DNA of 52,043 nt from Bacteroidota bacterium (GCA_025963735.1 JAOQAF010000151.1:1-52043); one strand, 5' to 3'. Counted from the first letter of the stretch, positions 9,831 through 20,500 are shown. Notes: a model not told the origin generated them from the sequence alone. Made by a program: numbers and translations.

Positions 9831-10007
9831 TCAAAAATTGCGGTTATCCTGATTTTTTTTCTTATTCATTATTATATTCAGTATAATGCTTGCTACCCCT
9901 AACAGGAGAAATAGAACGCCTAAAAGCATTTTATTGCCGATCATCATTAATATGCCGGCGATTAAAAAAAGGGCAGAGGAAACATAGCCTAACCAGGGTT
10001 TATTCAT
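9831..10007 (-). CDS. Small two-helix membrane protein (58 aa)
   Basis: A short minus-strand frame of 58 codons plus stop, starting at ATG (10005-10007) and ending at TGA (9831-9833). The product begins MNKPWLGYVSS and has two hydrophobic helices of about 18 residues each, joined by a short MIGNK turn. It ends with a lysine-rich, polar tail (NKKKNQDNRNF), as expected for a small inner-membrane hairpin with both ends in the cytoplasm. It lies alone, opposite to both flanking genes, in what would otherwise be a 348-base gap. I do not recognise a family. The hydrophobic pattern, positive-inside tail and clean start support a real gene, but there is no homology evidence. Confidence 0.6.
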   Translation of the reverse strand: MNKPWLGYVSSALFLIAGILMMIGNKMLLGVLFLLLGVASIILNIIMNKKKNQDNRNF

Positions 10008-10122
10008 AAGGTAAAAATACTAAAAAGATGCAATGAGCAGGATGTTAGTATGGGTGAGCAAGCAATTTTTTTTTAAACCCTGCCTGCCTTATCTTTACAA
10101 GTATCAGTTAAAATCAAACTAA

Positions 10123-10452
10123 ATGAAACGTACTTTACAATTATTATTTCTGGCATTAATTCTTTCCTTCAGTGTTTCAGCTCAAAATGAGGCAAAAATA
10201 GAATCGAAACGATTAATGACCTTATGCAATAAACTTGAAGGAACCTACCAGGTTCAGGTTATCGATTCACGTGATAAAACTGAAATTCCTCTCTGGATAA
10301 TGGATAGCATTGAAGCCAAAAGACAAGTAAACACGGTTGTATATTTCCCAATAAAAAATAATGTGCGCGTAATGGTTCTTCCATTAAATGTTATTAATAA
10401 AAAAGGTTTTGTACCTCTGCCCCGCATTGCTAACATTCCTTCCTCTCACTAA
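10123..10452 (+). CDS. Small secreted protein of unknown function
   Basis: A 109-aa product with a strong signal peptide (about 1-20, ending SVSAQ) and a mature part of about 89 residues. The mature part has no membrane helix and no cysteine pair (one Cys, at about residue 35). It has alternating hydrophobic strands towards the C-terminus. It ends 9 bases before the start of the 1580-aa Ig-repeat surface protein, so the two are almost certainly cotranscribed. A role as an accessory or periplasmic partner for the large protein is inference from position only. I do not recognise the family. Confidence 0.75.
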   Translation: MKRTLQLLFLALILSFSVSAQNEAKIESKRLMTLCNKLEGTYQVQVIDSRDKTEIPLWIMDSIEAKRQVNTVVYFPIKNNVRVMVLPLNVINKKGFVPLPRIANIPSSH

Positions 10453-10461
10453 ACCATCAGA

Positions 10462-13400
10462 ATGAAAAAAATACTCATCTTACTAGTGTTAATTGTTTTT
10501 ACTACAGTCCAATTATTTTCTCAATCTACCAATTGCAGTACTGCCACCAATTTATCACTTACTAACGGAAGCGTATGCGTTAACGGAACTAGCGCGGGAG
10601 CCATTACAGACAATGTTTTATATGGTTCTTGTAATACATCGCCTGTTAATATTGTTTGGTATACATATGTAACTAACGGTTCAAACAACAATTTTACAAT
10701 TACGCCAGGAACTCTAACCAACGCAGAAATTGTTATTTATCAGGGAGGTTGTCCAAATACAGCTAGCGCTGCTTTACAAACATGTACTTTAGCGAATGGA
10801 AGTTCTCAATTGATAACAAATTGGGGAATGACTGCGGGGGCTCAGGTTTGGGTAGGGATTGCATCTAACGGAGGTGTGGATGGCACTTTTCAGTTGTGCG
10901 TAAATTCTCAGCCGCCAGCGCCCGGTCCTGGTAACACATGTGCTACGGCGAAACCTGTTTGTGGGCCTTTTAGCCTGGCTACAATGCCTGTCAACTCTTC
11001 AGGGCAAAAGCCAAATTGTTTCGGAAGTGCTCCGCAACGTGATACTTGGGTTAAATTCACAATAACTCAATCTGGAGTATTGGCATGGACTGGAATGCCT
11101 ACTACTGCGGGGACCGAGTTTGATTGGGCGCTCTGGGATATAACAGGTGGTTGTCCAGGTACCGTTGTTTGTTGCAATTATCCATATGTCGGAGGATCAA
11201 ACGTAGGGTTTGGAATGCAGGCTCAGGCAGGGACTGTAACTTGTGGAAGCGGTGCTGGCGCTCCAGGTTTGCCAGCCCCGAAGGCAAGTGAATTTTCGCC
11301 TGTGGTAAATGTTACCTGTGGCAAAACCTATGCCATTCAGATTTCTAATTACGACAATACCAGCGCCGGTTTTAATTTGTCATTTACTAATTCCACAGCA
11401 ATGATTAATTCTAACGCTGCTTTTTCTGTTAATGCCCCTACATTAGTGTGCGGCCCAAGTTTAAATGCGGTTATTAATAACGCTTCCACAGGCGCATGCG
11501 CGGAGGTTTGGAATTATGGCGATGGTTCGCCCACTTATACGGGTACAGCTCCTCCCGCACATACATATAATACGCCGGGTACTTATGCCATTACCGCAAA
11601 TATTGGCGGTGCTTGTCCTTCTTCAGCCACTCAATTTGTTCAGTTATTAGCTCCTTTAGCTGCCACTGCAACCCCTTCACCTGTTAGCTGCCCGGGGCAA
11701 TGTAATGGGTCTGCTACAGTTAGCCCGGTAACGGGCGGGGATGGAGTATATACCTATTTATGGAGTACTGGAAGTGCAAGTACGAGCGTTAACGCTTTAT
11801 GTGCCGGTGTTTATTCAGTAACAGTATCCAATGCCAAATGTAATAGTACCGTCACCCAAACAGTTAATGTTACTTCACCGCCCAATCTAACTATAACGGC
11901 CAACCCCACTAATGCGAGTTGTGGTTCGGCCAATGGAAGTGTATTAGTAAGCGGGTCGGGTGGTACCGGACCCTATACATATCAATTAAATGCCGGGGCT
12001 TTTTCGGGGACAACCAATTATACCGGCCTTGCCGGAGGAACTTACACATTAACAGTAAAGGATAATAAAGGTTGTACAACTTTTACAACCGTAACCATTA
12101 CTCAACCTGTGCCGCCGGTTGTTACTGTTAATTCCGGAACTGCCTGCGCGGGAGGCTCCGTTGTATTAAACGGTTCAGGCGCTACCACATACAACTGGAG
12201 CCCTGCAACGGGATTAAGTGCCACTACAGGAGGCACCGTTACTGCTACTCCTGCGGTAACAACAACTTACACTTTAACAGGAACCACCGGTGCATGTTCT
12301 GGTACAGCCACTGCAATGGTTACTATTAATCCGCTTCCAACACCTCTTGCCACAAATACAGGCCCTTATTGCGCGGGAACAACCATTCAATTAAACGTGG
12401 GTGCTTTTACAACTTATACCTGGACGGGCCCTTCTGCTTTTGCATCCAACAGTCAGAACCCTACAATCCCCGCTGCAACTGCAGGTAATGGCGGAGTGTA
12501 TACGGTTTCAGTAACCAATGCAAACGGATGTGTTAACTCATCCAGCACCACTGTTGTTATTAATGCAATACCAACCCCTACTATCGGCAGTAACAGCCCG
12601 GTATGTTTAGGCAGCAATATAAATTTAACCTCAGGTGGCGGCACCTCTTATTCATGGAGCGGACCGGCGGCATTTGCTTCCGCAGCCCAAAACCCAACAA
12701 TATCTAATGCCGCGTTAACTAATTCAGGCTTATATACGGTAACTGTTACGGCATCAGGCTGTTCGGCAACAGCTAGTGTAAACGTTGTTGTAACAACCCC
12801 TACAACAAGTGCCTCCAATACGGGACCATATTGCGCAGGTTCAACCATTCAGTTAAACAACCCCGGCGCTTCTACTTATACCTGGACCGGACCTGCAGGA
12901 TTTAACTCAAGTGTTCAAAATCCTACAAGGCCAGCTGCAACAGTAGCTATGTCCGGCCTTTACACTGTTCTTGTTTCTTTTGGTACGTGTACTGCTTCGG
13001 CTACAACATCGGTAACGGTTAATGCATTGCCTGTGCCCACAGCCTCTAACACGGGTCCTTATTGCCCTGGAAATACTATTTCATTAAGCGGTTCGGCTGC
13101 AAGTACGTTTACATGGAGCGGCCCTGCTGCCTTTACTTCCAACTCTCAAAATCCTAATATTTCGGCTGTAACCCCTGCCAACAGTGGACTTTACACCTAT
13201 AGTGTAACCGATGCTAACGGTTGTGTTGGAGGAACAACTACCAGTGTTACGGTTAATTCTACACCTACAATTACTATCAATAGTAATAGTCCGGTATGTT
13301 TAAACAATAATATTAATCTTACCGCAAGCGGCGGAACATCATACTCATGGAGTGGCCCTTCGGCGTTTAGTTCAGCAGTGCAAAATCCTACGGTTACCAG

Positions 13401-15204
13401 TGCCACCGCTGCAAACGCGGGCATATACACGGTTACCGTAACTGCTTTAAGCTGTACAAATACTGCTAGTGTTACGGTTTCGGTATTAACGCCAACAACC
13501 AGCGCTTCCAATACCGGTCCATATTGCGCCGGAACAACTATTCAGTTAAATACACCAGGGGCTACATCTTATACCTGGAGCGGTCCGAGTGCTTTTGGCT
13601 CCAACGCTCAGAATCCAACGAGGCCAGCTGCTACAGTAGCCATGTCAGGAAATTATACCGTACTCGTAAATATCGGTACCTGTACCGCTATTGCTACCAC
13701 TTCAGTTACAGTTAATGCATTGCCTGTGCCTCTGATAACCAGTAACAGCCCTGTTTGCGTGGGCAAGGATGTTACCTTTAACGGATCAGGCGGGTCTGCC
13801 TATGCGTGGAGCGGTCCTTCAGGATTTGCTTCTGCTCTCCAAAATCCTACTATTACCGCTGCGGCAGTTTCTATTTCAGGCACCTATACTTTAACGGTAA
13901 CAAACGCAAACGGTTGTATTAACTCTACAGTTACAGCAGTAACCGTAAATGCTGCTCCATTGGTAACAGCTTCCGGCGCCACAGTATGTCAGAATACCAA
14001 CGCGCAATTAAATGCAACAGGCGGAGTATCTTATAGCTGGACCGGCCCTGCGGGCTTTGCTTCTTTGCAACAAAATCCGGTTATAGCTAACGCAAGCGCA
14101 GTAAATGCCGGACAATATACAGTGTTTATTACCGATGCGAATACGTGCACCAATACAGCGGTAGCAAGTATTACAATTAATCCTTCCGCTTCTCCTTCTA
14201 TCGGATCAAACGGACCTATATGCGCTCAAAACGCGTTGTTATTAACTGCCAGCGGTGGTAATCAATATGCATGGTCAGGACCTAACGGTTTTGTTTCCAG
14301 TGTTCAAAATCCTACAGTAACCGCAACTTCGTCATTAAGTTCTGGAGTCTATATGGTTAATGTTACTGTAAACGGTGGATGTGGTGGAACAGCAACATTA
14401 AATGTTCAGGTTAATCCGCTTCCTGTTCCGGTTATAAGTTCGGGACCAAATAAAGGTTGCGCGCCATTATGTGTTACGTATAATCTTCAAAGTAATCCTT
14501 CCGCGGCATCATCGTCATGGAATTTAGGGAATGGGGTTACTATAAATGGAGGCTTAACTCAATCTTCATGTTATAGCACAGCAGGAATATATAATATCTC
14601 GGCATCCGTAGTAGACGTTAACGGCTGCCAGGGTTCTACCACTTACACTACGGAAGTTTATCCTAAGCCAACAGCCGATTTTGTTTGCGGCCCTGTTAAA
14701 CCAATTGAAAACCTGGATGAGGTAAACTTTACCGATATTTCATTCGGTACGCCTATTGCAGGATGGAACTGGTATATAATGGCAGGAACACAATTTACAA
14801 CAGGACTTCAAAATCCAAGTTTTTTATATAAAGATGCAGGAATTTATCCGGTTGTGTTAATTGTAAAAAGCGATAAAGGCTGCCTTGATACAATATTAAA
14901 AACAGTAACCATTGTTGAAGATTTTGGAATTTATGTTCCGAATGCCTTTACACCAAATGGGGATGGAGTAAATGATTATTTTTCGGCAAAAGGTTATGGG
15001 ATCACAAAGTTTAAAATGCAAATATTTGACCGTTGGGGCGAAAGTATATTTGTAAGTGATGATATACATAATCCATGGTACGGTACTTATCAGGGAAGAA
15101 GCGATAAAATTTGTCAGGATGATGTTTATATCTGGAAGATAAGCGTGTTTGGCATCAATGGTAAACACAAAGAAATGACGGGACATGTAACCCTTTTAAA
15201 ATAG
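10462..15204 (+). CDS. Giant Ig-like/PKD repeat surface protein with T9SS type B sorting domain
   Basis: A 1580-aa exported protein with a signal peptide (1 to about 21, LQLFSQ-like end). Residues 25-310 hold two cysteine-rich domains that resemble the N-terminal pre-PKD modules of Bacteroidota adhesins. About 315-395 is PKD-like (WNYGDGSPTYTG). About 400-550 has two SprB-type repeats (GSATVSPVTGGDGVYTYLWS). About 552-625 is an Ig-like unit, followed by nine further Ig-like units of about 77 residues from 628 to about 1320, each with the core YxWxGPxxFxSxxQNP. PKD-like segments follow. The last 95 residues (from FGIYVPNAFTPNGDGVND) are the gliding-motility-type (type B) CTD, which directs passage through the type IX secretion system. 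The product is probably a surface adhesin or motility-related filament. No PorP/SprF gene is adjacent, although type B cargo often has one. Confidence 0.92.
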   Translation: MKKILILLVLIVFTTVQLFSQSTNCSTATNLSLTNGSVCVNGTSAGAITDNVLYGSCNTSPVNIVWYTYVTNGSNNNFTITPGTLTNAEIVIYQGGCPNTASAALQTCTLANGSSQLITNWGMTAGAQVWVGIASNGGVDGTFQLCVNSQPPAPGPGNTCATAKPVCGPFSLATMPVNSSGQKPNCFGSAPQRDTWVKFTITQSGVLAWTGMPTTAGTEFDWALWDITGGCPGTVVCCNYPYVGGSNVGFGMQAQAGTVTCGSGAGAPGLPAPKASEFSPVVNVTCGKTYAIQISNYDNTSAGFNLSFTNSTAMINSNAAFSVNAPTLVCGPSLNAVINNASTGACAEVWNYGDGSPTYTGTAPPAHTYNTPGTYAITANIGGACPSSATQFVQLLAPLAATATPSPVSCPGQCNGSATVSPVTGGDGVYTYLWSTGSASTSVNALCAGVYSVTVSNAKCNSTVTQTVNVTSPPNLTITANPTNASCGSANGSVLVSGSGGTGPYTYQLNAGAFSGTTNYTGLAGGTYTLTVKDNKGCTTFTTVTITQPVPPVVTVNSGTACAGGSVVLNGSGATTYNWSPATGLSATTGGTVTATPAVTTTYTLTGTTGACSGTATAMVTINPLPTPLATNTGPYCAGTTIQLNVGAFTTYTWTGPSAFASNSQNPTIPAATAGNGGVYTVSVTNANGCVNSSSTTVVINAIPTPTIGSNSPVCLGSNINLTSGGGTSYSWSGPAAFASAAQNPTISNAALTNSGLYTVTVTASGCSATASVNVVVTTPTTSASNTGPYCAGSTIQLNNPGASTYTWTGPAGFNSSVQNPTRPAATVAMSGLYTVLVSFGTCTASATTSVTVNALPVPTASNTGPYCPGNTISLSGSAASTFTWSGPAAFTSNSQNPNISAVTPANSGLYTYSVTDANGCVGGTTTSVTVNSTPTITINSNSPVCLNNNINLTASGGTSYSWSGPSAFSSAVQNPTVTSATAANAGIYTVTVTALSCTNTASVTVSVLTPTTSASNTGPYCAGTTIQLNTPGATSYTWSGPSAFGSNAQNPTRPAATVAMSGNYTVLVNIGTCTAIATTSVTVNALPVPLITSNSPVCVGKDVTFNGSGGSAYAWSGPSGFASALQNPTITAAAVSISGTYTLTVTNANGCINSTVTAVTVNAAPLVTASGATVCQNTNAQLNATGGVSYSWTGPAGFASLQQNPVIANASAVNAGQYTVFITDANTCTNTAVASITINPSASPSIGSNGPICAQNALLLTASGGNQYAWSGPNGFVSSVQNPTVTATSSLSSGVYMVNVTVNGGCGGTATLNVQVNPLPVPVISSGPNKGCAPLCVTYNLQSNPSAASSSWNLGNGVTINGGLTQSSCYSTAGIYNISASVVDVNGCQGSTTYTTEVYPKPTADFVCGPVKPIENLDEVNFTDISFGTPIAGWNWYIMAGTQFTTGLQNPSFLYKDAGIYPVVLIVKSDKGCLDTILKTVTIVEDFGIYVPNAFTPNGDGVNDYFSAKGYGITKFKMQIFDRWGESIFVSDDIHNPWYGTYQGRSDKICQDDVYIWKISVFGINGKHKEMTGHVTLLK
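12340..14440 (+). repeat. Nine tandem Ig-like coding repeats, about 231 bp each, with a three-unit superrepeat
   Basis: The nine units can be lettered a to i. Units c and f are close copies: both read SASNTGPYCAG...TIQLN and end QNPTRPAATVAMSG...TSVTVNALPV. Units b and e share SNSPVC and NINLT..GGTSYSWSGP. Units a and d share NTGPYC and the SNSQNP block. The c to f offset is about 702 bases, which is three units, so a block abc was duplicated as def. At the DNA level the copies differ mostly at third codon positions, which indicates an old duplication kept by selection on the protein. Confidence 0.85.
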
Positions 15205-15220
15205 ATTCTCTAATTTCCAA

Positions 15221-15252
15221 AAAAAATCCCGTAAGAAATTGCGGGATTTTTT
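15221..15252. terminator. Bidirectional Rho-independent terminator
   Basis: AAAAATCCCG pairs with CGGGATTTTT around a 10-base loop. The A-tract on the left and T-tract on the right let it act on both strands. It lies between the convergent surface-protein gene and the SpoIIE-phosphatase gene and probably serves both. Confidence 0.85.
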
Positions 15253-15270
15253 ATTTATATAAAATTAGTA

Positions 15271-17412
15271 TCAGACAATTCGAATTCCAATAACAGAAAT
15301 GTCGTCTACCTGTTCAAGCCTGCCAATCCAATCTGTTAGTCGTTTTTCTATTATATTTTTTTGTTCAGCAGTATCTAAAGGCGATATTTCGGCGAGCATT
15401 TTAATAAAGTTTTTATACATAAATTTTTTTCCTTTTGGTCCGCCAAATTGATCGGAATATCCGTCTGTGAAAAGATAAAGCAGATCTCCCGGTTCAACAT
15501 AAAATTCATGATCCTTAAAATGTTTTGTATTAGTTTCATCTTTCCCGCCGATTGAAAAGCGATCGCCAGCATATTCCTTAACAACACCGTTACGGATATG
15601 AACGAGGGGCCTTTTAGCGCCGGCATACTGAACGAGATTGGTTTTGTTATGCCACACCAAAAGGCCTATGTCCATGCCATCCTGCCTGTCGTTTTGTGTT
15701 CTGCCTTTTTTAAACACGTCTTTTATTTTAGCGTCGAGCATGTCTAAAGCCTCTGATGGCCTCCGCACGGAAGGATGATGAAGGCTGACGCTTAACATTT
15801 CGCTTCCGATTACCGACATTAAAGCGCCCGGAACACCATGGCCGGTACAATCTGCAAGGGCCATAAGGCTTACCTCCTGAGTTTTTGAAAACCAGTAGAA
15901 ATCGCCGCTCACAATATCTTTAGGCTTAAACACAATAAAAGACTTTTTAAAAATATCGGTCATGCTTGAAATTGGCGGCAATAATGCTTCCTGTAAACGT
16001 TTTGCGTAAAGAATACTATCTGTAATGTCTTTGTTTTTTTGCTTAATGGTTTCTTCGTTCATTTTTCGTTCGGTAATATCATCATCTATAATAATGAGCT
16101 TACTTAACTTTCCATCTGAATTAAAAATAGGCGTTAGAGTGGACGCTTCCCAAACAGTTGTACCGTTCTCAAGATAGTTTGGAGATTCATATCTGACCGA
16201 AGATTTTGTATCAATACATTCCTGTATAATGTTTTTAATTTTAGGATTATTGCTTAGTTCATAAATAGTGTTGCCGCGTTTTTTCTTAAACTCTTCCATT
16301 GTGCAGCCGTTAAGTCTTTCAAAACTGGCGTTAACCCAATCAAGAGTACCGTCACCATCCAGAATAAGAATTGGATTTTCAGTTTCACTTGCCACCAGCG
16401 AAAGCCTTTCCAACTGTTTCTGTGCTTTTTCAAGTTCGGCAATTGCATTTTTATAGAGTTCGTTTTCGAGATTGGCTTTCTCTATTTCAGATTTTAATTT
16501 AAATGTTTCGGTTAATAATTCCCTATCCGTTTTTTGAAGAAGGCTTTTAGAAACATCATACTCTTTATATAATTGAAACGCTTTAATCAGGTTGCCTGAT
16601 TTTTCATAAGCAACACTTAAATCTTTGAGGGCTTCCGCTACCAAACGCAGTTCACCCACGTGTTTAGCATACAATAAAGATTCTTCGAGTTGTGCGATGG
16701 AAGAGACAATATCGTTTTGGCCAAGATAATAATTGCCCAGACTTAAATGTGCATTTGCTTTCCCCCGCAGGTGTTTTATTGATGTTGCAATTGCAAGAGA
16801 TTCATTAAAATATTTTAAAGCAGTTGTAGTGTCATTTTCAAAAAGCAGCACATTGCCAAGGTTATTCAGCAGATCGGAAAGGCCCAGCTCATCTTTAATG
16901 TTTTCCAATAAACTTTTAGCCTCCAACAAGTATTTTTTTGCTTCGGTGTAGTTTTCGTTTTTTTGATATACGTGGCCAATATTGCCAAGATTATATGCTG
17001 TTCCCTGAATGTCGCTTTCACCTTTGGTAATCTCCAATGCCTGAAAATAGCATTGAAGCGCAAGATCGGATAAGCCCATGGCATGATGAATATTGCCCAT
17101 ATTGCGCAGCGTGGTGCCAATGGCATGCTGATCATGCAACTGCTTAAAAAGTGAAAGTGCTTTTTCAAGGTCTGTAAGCCCCTGATTGTATTGAGAAAGA
17201 ATATAATAAGCTGTGCCTGTGTTACGGAAGGTGTACGCGGTTCCTTGGGTGAAATTTAATTGTTCAGATAATTCTCGGGCTTGTAATGAATAATTAATTG
17301 ATTCTTTGGGATGTGACCGTCTGATTTGCCAGGCGGTTTGAATGAGATAAAATATTTTTTCTTTTCCCGTTAATTTTCCGGCTTCAGTGTCAATATTTTT
17401 AAGTTCTGCCAA
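15271..17412 (-). CDS. TPR-PAS-SpoIIE family protein phosphatase
   Basis: A 713-aa cytoplasmic signalling protein. About 10-290 are tetratricopeptide repeats (for example ALQCYFQALEI and ALKYFNESLAIATS). About 295-345 is a charged coiled coil. About 345-460 is a PAS domain (ILDGDGTLDWVNASFERLNG, followed by a PAC-like segment). About 490-713 is the SpoIIE/PP2C phosphatase with metal motifs SGDFYW, ADCTGHGVPGALMS and LFTDGYSDQFGG, and the end VDDISVIGIRI. Such proteins dephosphorylate Ser/Thr sites, often anti-sigma-factor antagonists; the partner is unknown. The start codon is TTG: an in-frame stop lies upstream, there is no ATG between, and the first TPR helix follows at once. The acidic metal ligands appear intact, so it should be active. 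No switch partner is adjacent. Confidence 0.9.
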   Translation of the reverse strand: MAELKNIDTEAGKLTGKEKIFYLIQTAWQIRRSHPKESINYSLQARELSEQLNFTQGTAYTFRNTGTAYYILSQYNQGLTDLEKALSLFKQLHDQHAIGTTLRNMGNIHHAMGLSDLALQCYFQALEITKGESDIQGTAYNLGNIGHVYQKNENYTEAKKYLLEAKSLLENIKDELGLSDLLNNLGNVLLFENDTTTALKYFNESLAIATSIKHLRGKANAHLSLGNYYLGQNDIVSSIAQLEESLLYAKHVGELRLVAEALKDLSVAYEKSGNLIKAFQLYKEYDVSKSLLQKTDRELLTETFKLKSEIEKANLENELYKNAIAELEKAQKQLERLSLVASETENPILILDGDGTLDWVNASFERLNGCTMEEFKKKRGNTIYELSNNPKIKNIIQECIDTKSSVRYESPNYLENGTTVWEASTLTPIFNSDGKLSKLIIIDDDITERKMNEETIKQKNKDITDSILYAKRLQEALLPPISSMTDIFKKSFIVFKPKDIVSGDFYWFSKTQEVSLMALADCTGHGVPGALMSVIGSEMLSVSLHHPSVRRPSEALDMLDAKIKDVFKKGRTQNDRQDGMDIGLLVWHNKTNLVQYAGAKRPLVHIRNGVVKEYAGDRFSIGGKDETNTKHFKDHEFYVEPGDLLYLFTDGYSDQFGGPKGKKFMYKNFIKMLAEISPLDTAEQKNIIEKRLTDWIGRLEQVDDISVIGIRIV

Positions 17413-17493
17413 GGCCGTTCGAGTAATAGTAAAGATACAATTTTTACAGGGTATTGATGATTAATCCAACTTAGTTTTCACTTTCATTGAAAC

Positions 17494-17524
17494 AAAAAAC
17501 CCCTCGCATTTTGCGAAGGGTTTT
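17494..17524 (-). terminator. Rho-independent terminator of secDF
   Basis: Read on the minus strand, AAAACCC-TTCGCA pairs back with TGCGAGGGGTTTT with one mismatch and a 3-base loop, and is followed by a T-tract. It begins 20 bases after the secDF stop codon and separates secDF from the phosphatase gene downstream. Confidence 0.85.
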
Positions 17525-17544
17525 ATCTGTTAAGAGTTTAAATA

Positions 17545-20500
17545 TTATCTTCTTACCATTACCGGTTCTGCCTTTTCTTTCTTATCAAAATCAACAACTA
17601 TAGGTGTTGAAATGCATAATGATGAGTATGTTCCGATTACACGGCCAATTAAGAGGGCGAAAATAAAACCCTGAATACTTTCTCCGCCAAAGATGAAGAT
17701 AACCAATAATACAAAGAATACGGTTAAAGAAGTAAGAATGGTACGACTTAATGTGCTGTTTAAAGCGTAATTAATTAATTTGTTACGTTCTTCGCCATGT
17801 ACATCACCTTTTCCGCTTTCCGCTAATTTCTCACGGATCCTGTCAAACACAACCACTGTCTCCGTCATGGTATAACCCATAACCGTTAAGATAGCTGCAA
17901 TAAAATCCTGACCGATTTCTAAAGAGAATGGTAATACTCCGTCGAATATGGTGTAGAAGGATAAAACGATTAACACGTCATGGAACAAGGCCACAACTGA
18001 ACCTAAGCCGTATTGCCATTTACGGAAACGAACAACAATGTAAATGAACATCATTAAACAGGAGAAAAGTATGGCGCCGTATGCTCCATAAACAACATCC
18101 GTTGCAATGGTAGGGCCCACTTTTTGCTGCTGAACAATTTCTCCGCCAGCATTTAAAGTTCGGATGCCTTTTGTTAAAGCTTCTTCAACTTCCTGATCAA
18201 CATTAACCGCATTATCACTCACGCGATAAGTAGTAGTGATCTTTACCTGGCTTGAACCTGCACCAATTGTTTTTACAACAGGGGCTTCGCCAAATTCCTT
18301 ACCCAAAGCTTTTTTTACGTCTTCGGTATTTACATCTTTATCAAATCTAACCTGGTAAGTGCGTCCTCCTTTAAAATCAACACCCAGGTTTAAACCGTGG
18401 TTCTTAAAGAAAAATACTACTCCTACTAAAATAATTACTGTAGATATGGCGTAATAGATCTTACGTTTACCAACAAAATCAAAGCTGATATTTTTAAATG
18501 CGTTGCGGGTAGCATTGTTATCGAACGGTATGTTCATTTTACGCTCCAGCATCCATTCAAAAATAACACGTGTAATTAAAATAGCAGAGAATAACGATGC
18601 AAGAATACCAACACATAATGTAGTTGCAAAACCTTGTACCGGACCGCTACCAAATACATAAAGGATGATACCTAATAATAATAAAGTTACGTTTGAGTCA
18701 ATAATGGAACTCATGGCGTGTTTAAAACCTTCTTTAATTGCCTGTGAAGTAGATTTTCCTGTCGCCAGTTCTTCACGCACGCGTTCAAAAATAAGAATGT
18801 TCGCATCCACTGCTAAACCAATGGTTAATACAATACCTGCAATTCCCGGAAGTGTTAACACAGCGCCCATGGATGTAAGAACACCCATGATAAAGAACAT
18901 ATTTGCAACAAGCGCAATGTTTGCTACTAAACCGGCTTTGTTATAATAAGCAGCCATAAACACCAGAATAACCAATAAGGCAATAACAAAGCTCATCAAG
19001 CCGGAGTCGATTGCTTCTTGTCCTAAAGTAGCACCTACAACGCTCTCTTCAACAATGTGAGCCGGTGCAGGTAATTTACCCGCGCTTAAAATTGCTGCTA
19101 GCCCGTCGGCTTCAGCGTCAGAAAAATTACCGGTAATTTGTGATTGACCACCGCTGATTTCAGAGTTAACGCGCGGAGCTGAATAAACCATGTTGTCCAT
19201 TACAACCGCTACGCATTTTCCTTTGTTTGCACCAGTAATTGTTTTCCACTTCTGAGCAGCTTCGCTGTTCATAGTCATGCTGATTAAAGGCACACCACCT
19301 GATTGCTGATTGTAATCTTTACGCGCTTCGGTAATGATATCACCACTTAAAGCGGCCTTACCTTTACTATCGGTTTGTTTAATTAAAAATAATTCAAAAT
19401 AAGTACCAACTACTTTTCCTTCCTGTTTTTGCTCAGTTTCCTTAGCGCTCCACATGAATTTAAGTTTCGAAGGGAAAATATTCTTCGATTTTGCAATTTT
19501 TAAATACTGGTTAACTTTAGCGGTATCTGCTTTAGTATAAGCACGACCTAAAACCGGACCTTCGCCATATTGCTTTGGTTGTCCTTTTTCATCAAACACA
19601 ATGTTTGGCTTTAAAGGAGAATACATGGAATATAAAGGATAACGCTTCTGAAAGTTTTTCATAGCAGTATCCTGAGGATTAACCGATGAAGTGGCAGCTG
19701 TTTTTGTTGCGCTGTCTCCTTTTATAGAGTCGGTTGCGCTGTTACCCGGAGTTACAGAGGTATTAGAAACTACCGAGCCGTTTGGAGAGGCTGAAGCAGT
19801 TGCTTTTGCAGTAGTATCAGTTGCTGCTTTAGCAGGATTAATTGATTCAGGAAATAATTCTTTGCGAATGGCATAATTGGCTTTGTCCATTAACTGTGCA
19901 ATTTCGCCGTTCTCATATGTTTCCCAGAATTCAAGATTAGCAGTTCCCTGTAAAAGTTCACGTACACGCGCCTTATCTTTTACACCGGGTAATTCTACTA
20001 ATATACGTCCGCTTGCTTCAAGCTTCTGAATATTTGGTTGTGTTACGCCAAAACGATCGATACGACTACGGAATGTTTTTTCGGCATTGGTAATAGCTTC
20101 GTTAACACGTTCGCGGATAAATTTAATTACTTCTTCGTTAGAAGAATTGTAACTGATCTTTCCTTTATTTTCAATGCTTTGAAACAAAGGAGCCAAGCGG
20201 CCATTGTTGTTTGAAACCCTGCGATAGGTTTTATCAAAAGCAGTGATGTAATCATCATTGTTTTTTACACCCAGATTCTTTTGAGTTTCTGTTAGCGCCG
20301 TGTTAAATGTCGGGTCAGGATTATTGTTGCTTAAGTTTTTGATGATATCCATCACGGAAACTTCAAGAGTAACATTCATACCGCCACGTAAATCCAGACC
20401 TAAATTAATCTCGTTCTTTTTACACTCTTCGTAGGTATACTCCGCAATTCCGATATCATAAACCGGAACTTTTTTCATTGAATCGCAATAGCGGTCTTTG

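Noticed and set aside
12453-13511. Antisense frames and DNA-level repeats in the Ig-repeat gene, which at first look like an array
   Set aside because: The repeats are coding, about 231 bases long, diverged at third positions and have no short identical repeats with unique spacers, so this is not a CRISPR array; the antisense frames are shadows.
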